From JAVBQG01 sp031549185 (GTDB taxonomy: Bacteria > Synergistota > Synergistia > Synergistales > Synergistaceae): 21,856 nucleotides of DNA. Where the stretch lies: NCBI GenBank assembly GCA_031549185.1, contig JAVBQG010000077.1, positions 1 to 21,856 on the forward strand, given 5' to 3'. A program made the translations under genes and the position numbers. The stretch's first letter is position 1; every line of letters starts with the position of its first letter. The notes below the pieces were generated by a model. That model had not been told where the DNA came from, ran no database searches, and was given only the letters and a program-made list of their open reading frames with translations. Below are positions 6,787-14,802 of this stretch, piece after piece.

Positions 6787-8138
6787 GCGAGTACGAGCCC
6801 GCTCCTTCGGAGAGCATTGACGCTCACGGATTGTTGAGAATCGTTCGTGAGTACCTGACTGCCGTAAGGGCCCCTGATTTTCCGCAGGAGCTTCTGGATG
6901 ATGAGTCCTTTGCCGCCGTAAGCGAGGACCTGTCGATCCTGCGGGACGTCCTGAGCCACTTCTCGCGCGGAGATCTCGCCTACAGGGTCAAGGGAAAGGG
7001 TTTTCTCGTCGGGTGCCTCAAAGAGCTCCAGGCGCACCTCAGGCACTTGACTTGGCACGCGGAGCGCCTCGCGAACGGAGATTTCGCCCAGCGCGTCGAG
7101 TTCATGGGCAACTTCGCCGATTCGTTCAACGCAATGGCGAGCCGGCTCTGCGAGACCATGAACGCGCTCAAGGAGAACGAGGTACGCCTGCTCTCGCTCA
7201 CCGAGGAGCTGCACGCGAGCGAAGAGCGCTGGAAGCTGGCCGTGACGTGCAGCCAGGACGGCATATGGGACATCGACATCGCGACCCGACGGGCCTACTT
7301 CTCTCCGCGCTTGCTCGAAATACTGCACGGCCTCGAAGAGGAGACCGAGACGACGTTCGACCAGTACAAGTGGCGAAGCCATGTCCTGCCCGACGATCTT
7401 CCCGTCTGGGATGAAGTGATGAGGGGGGTGACCGCCGACACGGGCGAATCCGACAGACGTTATTTCGAACTGCGCCTCAAGGGAAATGACGGTCGATATC
7501 GCTGGATCGGGGCGCACTATATGGTGATCTGCGACGCGCAGGGTTCCCCGAATCGTTTCGTGGGGGCCATCGAGGATATACAAGAGCGGCGGGAGCGCGA
7601 CGACGCCATACGCATGCAGGCCACGCACGACAACCTGACGGGGTTGCCGAACCGCTATCTCTACAACGACCGCCTGGCGCAGCAGATGGTGATGGCGAAG
7701 CGCACGCAGGCGGCACTCATTCTGGTCGTCTGGGATCTCGATTCCTTCAAGACGATCAACGACACATTCGGACACCTCGCCGGCGACAGCCTTTTGAGAG
7801 GTGTCGCGCAGACGATGAGTTCCTGCCTGCGCGAAGTCGATACCCTCGCGCGTTTCGGCGGCGACGAATTCGTGATGCTGCTCTCCTGCCCGCGCGGGGA
7901 GGAGACGAACGTCGCGGCGTATGCCACGCGACGCATCTTCGAGGCGCTCAAAAAGCCGATCGACATTGTCGGCGACGTCAGCGTCATCGTGCGGGCGAGC
8001 TGCGGGATTAGTTTCTACCCGAGGCACGCGACCTCGGCGGAGGAGCTCTTCGACCTGGCCGACAAGGCGCTTTACAAGGCAAAGCGCGCTGGCAAGAACA
8101 GGGCGCAGGTTTGGGTTCCGCCCGATGATGAAATGTAG
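6783..8138 (+). CDS. Soluble PAS-GGDEF diguanylate cyclase
   Basis: This enzyme would make cyclic di-GMP from two GTP. The start is TTG 6783, overlapping the V4R stop (TTGA), giving 451 residues. Residues about 50-130 resemble a HAMP-like helical segment (FSRGDLAYRVKG and LANGDFAQRVEFMG repeat the pattern), although no membrane helix precedes it. A PAS domain lies at about 147-270 (ERWKLAVTCSQDGIWDID, ending GAIEDIQERR). The GGDEF domain, about 279-445, begins HDNLTGLPNR and has the metal-binding Asp in WDLDSFKTIND, an intact GGDEF at 359-363 and the inhibitory RxxD at 350-353, five residues before it. It should therefore be active and subject to product inhibition. The absence of transmembrane segments and the coupling to V4R suggest cytosolic input. 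Confidence 0.92.
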   Translation: MSEYEPAPSESIDAHGLLRIVREYLTAVRAPDFPQELLDDESFAAVSEDLSILRDVLSHFSRGDLAYRVKGKGFLVGCLKELQAHLRHLTWHAERLANGDFAQRVEFMGNFADSFNAMASRLCETMNALKENEVRLLSLTEELHASEERWKLAVTCSQDGIWDIDIATRRAYFSPRLLEILHGLEEETETTFDQYKWRSHVLPDDLPVWDEVMRGVTADTGESDRRYFELRLKGNDGRYRWIGAHYMVICDAQGSPNRFVGAIEDIQERRERDDAIRMQATHDNLTGLPNRYLYNDRLAQQMVMAKRTQAALILVVWDLDSFKTINDTFGHLAGDSLLRGVAQTMSSCLREVDTLARFGGDEFVMLLSCPRGEETNVAAYATRRIFEALKKPIDIVGDVSVIVRASCGISFYPRHATSAEELFDLADKALYKAKRAGKNRAQVWVPPDDEM

Positions 8139-9285
8139 CAGGGGGTTTCTTCCTCTCCTTTTATCCCTTCCGTTCACTTTGTTGTTGCTCTTTTGCTTTC
8201 CCGGAATTTTGCAGATCGCCCGAAACGCCCCCCCGGCGGAGGGGCGTTTCGAGCCGGTCGAACCGATTTCGGTTCCCGTCCATCGGGAGACGGTTCGCCT
8301 TGTTTTTGCGGGAGACATCATGACGCACAGCCAGCAGTTCAGAGCAGCCAAGAGCGGAGACGGCTATTATTTCGCGCCGCAATTCGAAAAGGTGCGCGGC
8401 CTGCTCTCCAGCGCCGACATCGTGGCGGGCAACCTGGAGACGACGCTCTCGGGGAGCGCGAGACCCTACAGCGGGTACCCCCGCTTCAACACGCCGGATT
8501 CTCTTCTGGACGCTCTTGAGGACGCGGGCTTCAACCTTCTCTTCCTGGCGAACAACCATGCGATGGACTACGGGACGGACGGTTTCCTCCGGACGGCGAG
8601 GACTGTGGGCGATCACAGTTTTTACGTCGCCGGAGTGGACGAGGGCGCGGGCAATATTCTCTCGGTCGACGTGCGCGGCGTGCGGATCGCGTTCCTGAAC
8701 TATACGTACGGTTACAACGCTGCGCCGGGCCAGAGCAAGCCGGGACCGAGACCGGCCATTCTGAAATACGAACGTGTGCTGGAGGACATCGCGGCGGCCA
8801 GAGAATCCTCCGCCGATATGATCGTCGTCTACCCGCATTGGGGGATCGAGGACAGCAGCCGGGTGGCGGACGAACAGCGCGAGTGGGCGAGGGCTTTTCA
8901 GGACGCCGGTGCTGACATCGTGGTCGGCGCGCACCCTCACGTGCTTCAGGAGATCGAGATACGGTCGGGGGAGGGGGCGCAGATCGCCGCCTGGTCCCTC
9001 GGCAATTTCATCTCGTCGCAGCGGAGCCCGTCGCAGCGGGCGAGCGTCCTGCTCGCCGTCGAGATCGAAAAGAGCGACGCGGGCACGTGTGTCAAAAAAA
9101 TTTCCATCGCTCCGGTCCACACCGAGCGGTCGAATCGCCCCGGCGTCAGCAGGCGCGTCGTGCCCGCTCCGCCGTGGGTTGCGGAGTCCGTCGTGGCCGC
9201 GCTGAAAATAAAATCCGCCGACCTCCCGGAGAAGGCCGACGGATTCGGGTACTATACGATTTTCGAACGGACTTCAGGCCTTTGA
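8125..9285 (+). CDS. CapA/PgsA-like metallophosphatase-fold envelope protein
   Basis: A protein of 386 residues in the capsule or poly-gamma-glutamate CapA/YwtB family, whose members work at the cell surface in polymer synthesis or export. The N-terminus MMKCSRG, then a long hydrophobic run (LPLLLSLPFTLLLLF), is a signal anchor. Family motifs follow in order: LVFAGDIMTHSQQF, IVAGNLETTLSG, FLANNHAMDYGTDGF, IVVYPHWGIED, IVVGAHPHVLQ and AWSLGNFISSQ. The Asp, Asn and His residues of a calcineurin-type metal site are all present. Two adjacent ATG codons (8125 and 8128) are possible starts; both overlap the cyclase stop by 11-14 bp and the ribosome-binding site is weak. Other capsule genes are absent nearby, so the polymer is unknown. 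Coupling to the cyclase gene suggests joint expression. Confidence 0.87.
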   Translation: MMKCSRGFLPLLLSLPFTLLLLFCFPGILQIARNAPPAEGRFEPVEPISVPVHRETVRLVFAGDIMTHSQQFRAAKSGDGYYFAPQFEKVRGLLSSADIVAGNLETTLSGSARPYSGYPRFNTPDSLLDALEDAGFNLLFLANNHAMDYGTDGFLRTARTVGDHSFYVAGVDEGAGNILSVDVRGVRIAFLNYTYGYNAAPGQSKPGPRPAILKYERVLEDIAAARESSADMIVVYPHWGIEDSSRVADEQREWARAFQDAGADIVVGAHPHVLQEIEIRSGEGAQIAAWSLGNFISSQRSPSQRASVLLAVEIEKSDAGTCVKKISIAPVHTERSNRPGVSRRVVPAPPWVAESVVAALKIKSADLPEKADGFGYYTIFERTSGL

Positions 9286-9297
9286 TTTCAAATTGTA

Positions 9298-10320
9298 TCA
9301 GTAGCGCGGAAGCCTGAAGCCCTCTCCTCTGGGGTCGCCGGGGTCGAAGTAGAACGTGTGGAATCCTGTGACGTGCGCGCTGCCCGTTATCTCCGGCACG
9401 ATCGCCGTATAGCCGTGATAGTCCTCCATCACTTCTACGATCTTTCCGCAGAACTCCGAGTCGATGATGCTCTTCTGCAAAAAACGCTCCCCCGGTTTGA
9501 TCAGATTTCTCGCGTAGAGTGCCGCAAGACGGGCGCTGGTGCCCGTGCCGCAGGGCGAGCGGTCCACCTCGCCGGGGGAGTAGACGACCGTGTTTCTCGA
9601 ACGTAGCGTATCCCCGTCTCTTGTCACTGGTTCCACGAACTCCACGAGCGAGACGCCGCGCAGGTACTTTTCCGTGGGGTGCGTGATCTCGTGCGTTTCG
9701 TTGATCCGCTCCTTGATTCGTTGACCGGCGTCGACGACCTCGCGCAGGTTCTCCGGGCGCAGGACCAACCCCAGGGCCGATGCGTCGATGATCGCATAGA
9801 AGTTGCCCCCGTACGCGGCGTCGAAGAGGATCTTCTTCCCTTCGAATTCGACCTCGAGATCCATACCCGTCAGGAAACAGGGGGCGTTGCGGAAGGTGAC
9901 ATTTCTGACGTGGCCGCCCTCGACCTCAACTCTGAGGTGGACCATGCCCGCAGCTGTCTCCAATGCGATTTCCGCGCATGGCTCGCGGACGTCAACCATG
10001 CCAGTCTCAACCAGCATCGTCGCGACGCCGATCGTGTTGTGCCCGCACATCGGCATGTAGCCGTGCGACTCGCAGTAGAGAACACCGGCGTCCGCCTCGG
10101 GTTGCGTCGGTTCGACCAGGATCGCGAGCGACGTGTTGGAGGCGCCGCGGGGCTCGGAGATGAGGAACGTCCGGATATCGTCGAAGTTGTCCCTCATGTA
10201 CAGCATCTTTTCGGGCATCGTGTTGCCTCGAATTCTCGGTATACCGGCGATCACCGTCCGCGTCGGCTGCCCGCCCGTGTGCGTGTCCACGGTCCAGATC
10301 ATGCGCTTGAAATTTTTCAT
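9298..10320 (-). CDS. Proline racemase family enzyme
   Basis: A 340-residue cytoplasmic, cofactor-independent racemase or epimerase. Both catalytic Cys are present: Cys92 in MCGHNTIG and Cys257 in DRSPCGTGTSA, which argues against a trans-3-hydroxyproline dehydratase, where the first Cys is normally replaced. His-Asn after the first Cys resembles proline racemase (CGHNS in the Trypanosoma enzyme) more than the CGHG common in 4-hydroxyproline 2-epimerases, so L/D-proline is the likeliest substrate. A related amino acid remains possible. An apparent upstream extension in this frame lies inside the hyuA-like gene and is spurious: the start is ATG 10320, which overlaps the hyuA-like TGA by 4 bp (ATGA), with GGAGGG just before. 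It is the last gene of the minus-strand run and converges with the CapA-like gene, leaving 12 bp. Confidence 0.9.
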   Translation of the reverse strand: MKNFKRMIWTVDTHTGGQPTRTVIAGIPRIRGNTMPEKMLYMRDNFDDIRTFLISEPRGASNTSLAILVEPTQPEADAGVLYCESHGYMPMCGHNTIGVATMLVETGMVDVREPCAEIALETAAGMVHLRVEVEGGHVRNVTFRNAPCFLTGMDLEVEFEGKKILFDAAYGGNFYAIIDASALGLVLRPENLREVVDAGQRIKERINETHEITHPTEKYLRGVSLVEFVEPVTRDGDTLRSRNTVVYSPGEVDRSPCGTGTSARLAALYARNLIKPGERFLQKSIIDSEFCGKIVEVMEDYHGYTAIVPEITGSAHVTGFHTFYFDPGDPRGEGFRLPRY

Positions 10321-12296
10321 CCCTCCGGCGCCCCTTTCGCCTCGAACAGAAGCGTAGTCTTCACGTAATATTCGTGCCTGCCGTCGATGCGTACGGTCTC
10401 GTCGCGTCGCGATACGACGATCTGCGGCTTCGCGATTCCCGCGATTTTTGCAGCCTCCAGCATTTGCTCCGTGAAAGCAAGCCCGGCTCTTTCGATTGCC
10501 TCGTCGGGCGTATCGAAGTCCTCCACGCCGGTCGAGAGATAGAGCCGGAAGAGGTTCTTTTCGGGCACGGGCGTGATCAGAATCTCTTTTCGCAGCAACG
10601 GGGCGCTGATCGCCACGCCCACGGCGCTTGCGACGTGCGCCAGCTTCGGGACCGTGCAGTCCGCGCCGAGCTTTGCGGTTATTTTTTTCCAGTATGCCCC
10701 GATCGGCGCGCCGATCCCGACGACGCGATCGGGGATGTTCGCGCGAAGCGCGACGCGTCTCCCGGGTTCTTCGTCGGCCACCAGTCGTCGTATCAGGGGG
10801 GACTCCATAAGGTTGCCGACTGGAGGCTCGAGGATCCGGTCCCGGCACAGCGCGTCGCAGGCGACAAGCCCCGCCAGCATCCTCTGCGTTTCCTCGACTA
10901 CTTCTTTCGCGAACGCCTCGGCATTCTGTGTTTTCATGACTCTGCTCAGCTCTTGCGCCGCCTCGTATGCCAGCGGGGTGCCCCCGCCCTCGGGCGCTCC
11001 GCCGAGAACACGAAGGGCGTCCGTCGGCGTGAAGCCCGAAAAACAGATAAAGCCGCGATGCCACAACGTATGGAGCAGTTTTTCCACGGTGATACGGGAA
11101 CGATTTACCTCCAGTATCTCGTCGAAGAGGACGGGTTCGTCGCCGATGCTCTCCAGAAGGCGCGTCTCCTCCGGCGAGAGGCCGGTTGCTTCCTTCGGCA
11201 GCCGATATACGAAGAGGGGGAGCGTGTTTTTCCGCACGCAGGTCTCCGGAAAGCGCCCCCCGAGCGACGAGAGGGGCTCGAATCGCTCGGGCCCGATCCC
11301 GATCTTTCTCGAAGATATAACGCGGACGGCGCTGTCCCCACCCAGGCCGATCGTGCGGATCTCCACCGCCTTGACCATCGTCCGGTAGCGCGCGACCTGC
11401 GCGCCTTTCTCGTCGAGCCTGGGCGCGGAGCCTCGCAGAAAGGCCAGGTCGGTGGTGGTGCCGCCCATATCGACGACGTACGTTCCCGCCTCTTCGTCCT
11501 CGAAGGAGCCACGCGCCAGCCATCGCGCGCCGACGACGCTTGCCGCGGGGCCGGAGAGGATCGTCTCGATCGGGCGCGACCACAGCGAGTCTGCGTGAAC
11601 GAGCGTGCCGTCGCCCTTCATGATCATCAACGGAATCCCCTTCAATCCCGCCGCCTCCAGGACGCGGCGGACGCTCTCCAGAAGCTCCCGAATGACGGGC
11701 ACAAGGCCCGCGTTCAGTGCGCTCGTCGCCGCGCGCGCCACGGCGTTCAGGTCCGAAGCCAGTTCGTGTCCGCAGACGACGGGCAGGGACGTCCTTTTTT
11801 CGATCGCGGCGCGCGCGCGCAGTTCGTGATCCGGGTTGCGGACGCCATAGAGGGACGAGACGGCGAAGGCCTCGACGGAACCTTCGCCGCCGCGCTCGAG
11901 CGTCGTGGCGATCGCGCCCTCGTCGAGCGGTTCCCTCTCCTCTCCGTAAAACGTATGCCCGCCGCGGATGAAAACGATTCTCTCGGCGCCCAGCTTGCCT
12001 CTCTCCCCGGGCTCGAAATCCTTCCACTTGTCGTCGTAGCCGATCAGGAAGAGGCAGACGGGACGAAATCTCTCCTCCACCAGCGCGTTGGTCGCGAGCG
12101 TCGTGGAGAGGTTGACCGAGCGGATCCGCTCCAACTGCCGGGGGGATAGATTCAGTCCGCGCACGGCGTTGCCGACGCCGATCGAGAGATCGCCCGGCGT
12201 GGTCGGGCTCTTCGCCCACGAGGCGACCTCTCCCGCCGCCTCGTCGAACAGGACTGCGTCCGTGTAGGTGCCTCCCGTGTCGATGCCGATGATCAT
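10317..12296 (-). CDS. HyuA-like ASKHA ATPase (hydantoinase/oxoprolinase A family), possible B12-mutase reactivase
   Basis: A 659-residue protein of the hydantoinase/5-oxoprolinase A family. The N-terminal nucleotide-binding half starts GIDTGGTYTDAVLFDE (about residues 4-19). A second phosphate motif, VVDMGGTTTDLAFLRG, is at about 274-289, with MKGDGTL at 226-232, SGPAASVVGA at 248-257 and an adenosine-type GLGGDSAV at 317-324. Enzymes of this family normally need a HyuB partner, and none is present here. The gene starts 7 bp after the fused B12 mutase and overlaps the racemase. The same ATPase fold underlies GlmL and diol dehydratase reactivase, which exchange damaged cobalamin. I therefore infer that this protein reactivates the neighbouring mutase. 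A lone hydantoin or lactam hydrolase is the alternative. Confidence 0.88.
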   Translation of the reverse strand: MIIGIDTGGTYTDAVLFDEAAGEVASWAKSPTTPGDLSIGVGNAVRGLNLSPRQLERIRSVNLSTTLATNALVEERFRPVCLFLIGYDDKWKDFEPGERGKLGAERIVFIRGGHTFYGEEREPLDEGAIATTLERGGEGSVEAFAVSSLYGVRNPDHELRARAAIEKRTSLPVVCGHELASDLNAVARAATSALNAGLVPVIRELLESVRRVLEAAGLKGIPLMIMKGDGTLVHADSLWSRPIETILSGPAASVVGARWLARGSFEDEEAGTYVVDMGGTTTDLAFLRGSAPRLDEKGAQVARYRTMVKAVEIRTIGLGGDSAVRVISSRKIGIGPERFEPLSSLGGRFPETCVRKNTLPLFVYRLPKEATGLSPEETRLLESIGDEPVLFDEILEVNRSRITVEKLLHTLWHRGFICFSGFTPTDALRVLGGAPEGGGTPLAYEAAQELSRVMKTQNAEAFAKEVVEETQRMLAGLVACDALCRDRILEPPVGNLMESPLIRRLVADEEPGRRVALRANIPDRVVGIGAPIGAYWKKITAKLGADCTVPKLAHVASAVGVAISAPLLRKEILITPVPEKNLFRLYLSTGVEDFDTPDEAIERAGLAFTEQMLEAAKIAGIAKPQIVVSRRDETVRIDGRHEYYVKTTLLFEAKGAPEG

Positions 12297-12303
12297 GCGG
12301 TCG

Positions 12304-14070
12304 CTAACCCCACAGGTCTCCGGCCAGCGCGACGATCTCCTCGATGCCGCCGGCGACCTCGATATTCAGCTTCCTGAGCTCGTCGCTCACGTCGACCGGC
12401 ATCTCTTCCCCGTCCACTTTTTGATTCAGCACGCCGCCGAAGACGACGGCCGTGTCGAGGTTGCGCTCCGTCATCTCGCCCAGAAGGCGATGCGCGTATT
12501 CGAGTGCCATCCCGTTGTGCGTGCTGACGAGGAGCGCGTTTGGGCGCAGGATCGCGGCCCGTTCGGCGATCTCGTCCGGGTTGCATTCCGGCCCCATGTT
12601 CACGACTTCCGCGCCGGCCGCGCCGAGCAGGCGGTTCAGGACGAAGAGCGCGTGTTCGTGCACGTCCGTCGAGGCGAGCAGGATTTTTTTGCCGCGCAGG
12701 ACCTTTCTCGATGAGTCGAGCGCGAAGAGGACGAGGTGCTGCGCGACGAGGGCCTCGGAGTTCTCGAACACGTCGTTGGGGATGACGGGTTTCCGCCCGT
12801 GCGCGTACGCCTCGTCCGGCGAGCCGGCGCCGAAGGCGGCCTCGAAGGCCGAGGGGCCGAGCACCTTGAGGACAAAGAGCATCTGAAGCGGGTCGGCGAT
12901 GTCGACGCCCGCTTCCTTGAGGCCGGCGAGCGCCGCGTCGAAGACTTTTTTCCCGTTTGCGACCACGCGCTCGGCGAACTTTCGGGCGGGGGAGAGATCG
13001 AAGAGCGGCAGCATCCTCCTGGCCGACTTTTCAATGCGCCGCGCAAAGATCTGGGCGTCGATGATCTCGTCGACCGAAGGAACCCGGATGGCCTCCGTGA
13101 CGGGGATCGAGAGCAGGCCGTGCCCCGTGGGGCAGGTCAGTTGCGTCATGATATCCCAGAGCATGTACTCGGACACGACGCCGCGGCTGGTCGCGAAGTC
13201 CGCTGTAAAGGAGAGCGTGTCCCCGAAGAACATCGAGCCGATGCAGTCGTGTTCGTGGATGGCGTCGAGCGCGAAGATCCAGCCGGACCGCTTGACGGGG
13301 TCCGTGATCAGCCCGCCCATGCAGTGGGCAAGCTTGGCCCCGAAGAGATCCTCGACGATGTACCGCTCGAGCATCGCCCATCCAGCCACCGTCGCGCTGT
13401 CGACGAAGAGCGCGCCGAAGCCGTCGTCGAGGTAGGAGTGAAAGAGCGTCCCCTTCTCGCGCAGCGCACCGAGCACGGCGACGGCTCTCGCCGTCTCGAG
13501 CGTCGTGCCGAGGTGGTCGCGCCAGAGGGGGACCTCGTGCGCGAAGAACTGCGACAGGTTGCCGATCGTGGTGACGCCGGCGCGAAGGGCGTTTACGGTG
13601 TTCTCCGTCGAAGCGGGAAAACCGATCATGAAATCTCCCATGTGTGGCTGTATGGGGGCCGCGCGGCCGACGTCCAGCCATTGTTCGAGCGAATCCAGCA
13701 TCGGACCCGTCTCCGCCGGCACGTTGCCGCGATGATTCGATGGCAGGCCCATTCGCCGGTCGAGGCAGAGCCCCGCACGGTCCTGGACAAACCCGCAGCG
13801 TTGCGAGACCTTGTAAATCTCCCGCAGGGAGCGCGCGGTGTCCTCCCACGTGCTCATGCCGATGTGGCAGTGGTACATGACGCGCCCCTCGGCGATGCAC
13901 CGCCGTTTGTACTCCGTCTCCGACGAGACGTCCATCTTCTCGAAGAAGGCAGTGCGGCCGATTTCGATTCCGGCGGCGATCTCCCGGCCCTCGGCGAGGA
14001 CCTCGCTCGCCTTGGGCAGCGGCGTCTTCAGGATATCTCCGATTTTTTGCGCGAAAGGAGCCTTCTCCAT
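12304..14070 (-). CDS. Fused coenzyme-B12 carbon-skeleton mutase (GlmE-like barrel plus GlmS-like domain)
   Basis: A protein of 588 residues. Residues about 1-450 resemble the catalytic barrel of glutamate mutase (GlmE), weakly but over a long stretch: GFPASTENTVNALRAGVTTI, FHSYLDDGFGALFVDSATVA and AHCMGGLITDPVKR. Residues about 458-588 are a GlmS-like B12-binding domain: LLASTDVHEHA (Asp469, His471), VVNMGPECNPDEI, NALLVSTHNG and VVFGGVLN. The His would be the lower cobalt ligand, in the base-off/His-on mode. The motif DxHxxG ends in Ala here (474). Glutamate mutase itself uses two separate chains, so the fusion is notable. No PLP-binding lysine region is seen, which argues against an aminomutase. 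It lies between livF and the HyuA-like gene. Its substrate is unknown; an amino acid imported by the Liv system is the inference. Confidence 0.82.
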   Translation of the reverse strand: MEKAPFAQKIGDILKTPLPKASEVLAEGREIAAGIEIGRTAFFEKMDVSSETEYKRRCIAEGRVMYHCHIGMSTWEDTARSLREIYKVSQRCGFVQDRAGLCLDRRMGLPSNHRGNVPAETGPMLDSLEQWLDVGRAAPIQPHMGDFMIGFPASTENTVNALRAGVTTIGNLSQFFAHEVPLWRDHLGTTLETARAVAVLGALREKGTLFHSYLDDGFGALFVDSATVAGWAMLERYIVEDLFGAKLAHCMGGLITDPVKRSGWIFALDAIHEHDCIGSMFFGDTLSFTADFATSRGVVSEYMLWDIMTQLTCPTGHGLLSIPVTEAIRVPSVDEIIDAQIFARRIEKSARRMLPLFDLSPARKFAERVVANGKKVFDAALAGLKEAGVDIADPLQMLFVLKVLGPSAFEAAFGAGSPDEAYAHGRKPVIPNDVFENSEALVAQHLVLFALDSSRKVLRGKKILLASTDVHEHALFVLNRLLGAAGAEVVNMGPECNPDEIAERAAILRPNALLVSTHNGMALEYAHRLLGEMTERNLDTAVVFGGVLNQKVDGEEMPVDVSDELRKLNIEVAGGIEEIVALAGDLWG

Positions 14071-14091
14071 ATTTCCTATCCTTGTCCTTTC

Positions 14092-14802
14092 CTAGCCTCC
14101 GATGTAGGCCGCTTTCACCCGGTCGTCGTCCAAGAGCGACTTCGCGGGCGCCTCCAGGATCATATGCCCGTTCTCCAGCACGTACCCGCGGTCGGCGATC
14201 GACAGCGCGAGCACCGCGTTCTGTTCGACGAGGACGATCCCGACTTCCGAGGTCCGAACGAGGCCCGCGATGACGTCGAATATGTTCTCTACCACGACGG
14301 GCGCGAGGCCGAGGGAGGGTTCGTCCAGCAGGAGAAAGCGCGGACTGCGCATCAGCGCGCGCCCGATGGCGAGCATCTGCTGTTCGCCGCCGCTCAGGTT
14401 TCCGGCGTTCTGCTTTTTCCTCTCGAACAGGCGTGGGAAGAGCGTGTAGGCGTACTCCAACCGCTCCTTGAGCAGCGCCTTCGACGCCAACATGTAGCCG
14501 CCCATCTCAAGATTCTCCAGAACGGTCAGCCGCGGAAAGACGCGCCGCCCCTCGGGCACCTGGGCGATGCCAGCCGCCGCGATCTTGTGCGGCGGAAGAT
14601 CGAGGACGTCGATTTCATCCAGCCACACGTCTCCGTCCGAGGCGGGGACGATTCCGCAGATGCAGTTGAGAGTCGTGGATTTCCCTGCGCCGTTGCTGCC
14701 GATCACGGCCACCATCTCGCCCGTTTTGCAATGGAAGTCGATGCCGTGGAGCGCCTGGATGTTGCCGTATCCGGCCGTAAGTCCTTCAATCCGCAATTCC
14801 AT
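14092..14802 (-). CDS. livF: Branched-chain amino acid-type ABC transporter ATPase LivF
   Basis: A 236-residue ATPase of the Liv importer. It has Walker A GSNGAGKST (35-43), a LivF-type PEGRRVFPRLTVLENL segment, the signature LSGGEQQ, Walker B FLLLDEP, LGLAP and VEQN in the switch region. It starts at ATG 14802, overlapping livG by 17 bp. After its stop, 21 bp separate it from the fused mutase, whose ribosome-binding site (AGGATAGGA) lies in that gap. Liv systems of this type carry hydrophobic amino acids but also many other amino acids, amides and short organic acids, so the family does not fix the substrate. The linkage to the mutase and racemase suggests their substrate. Confidence 0.94.
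   Translation of the reverse strand: MELRIEGLTAGYGNIQALHGIDFHCKTGEMVAVIGSNGAGKSTTLNCICGIVPASDGDVWLDEIDVLDLPPHKIAAAGIAQVPEGRRVFPRLTVLENLEMGGYMLASKALLKERLEYAYTLFPRLFERKKQNAGNLSGGEQQMLAIGRALMRSPRFLLLDEPSLGLAPVVVENIFDVIAGLVRTSEVGIVLVEQNAVLALSIADRGYVLENGHMILEAPAKSLLDDDRVKAAYIGG

Noticed and set aside
7921..9285. CapA-like protein starting 68 codons earlier
   Set aside because: The extension reads the GGDEF coding region in another frame and is Arg/Ser-rich. The signal anchor begins at ATG 8125/8128.
9272..9319. Bidirectional terminator between the convergent CapA-like and racemase genes
   Set aside because: CTTCAGGC and GCCTGAAG are complementary over 8 bp, but the loop is 32 bases and there is no T-run, so it is too weak to call.
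9298..12219. Apparent 973-residue fusion upstream of the racemase
   Set aside because: The extra 630 residues are an out-of-frame reading of the hyuA-like gene. ATG 10320 with an ATGA overlap is the natural start.
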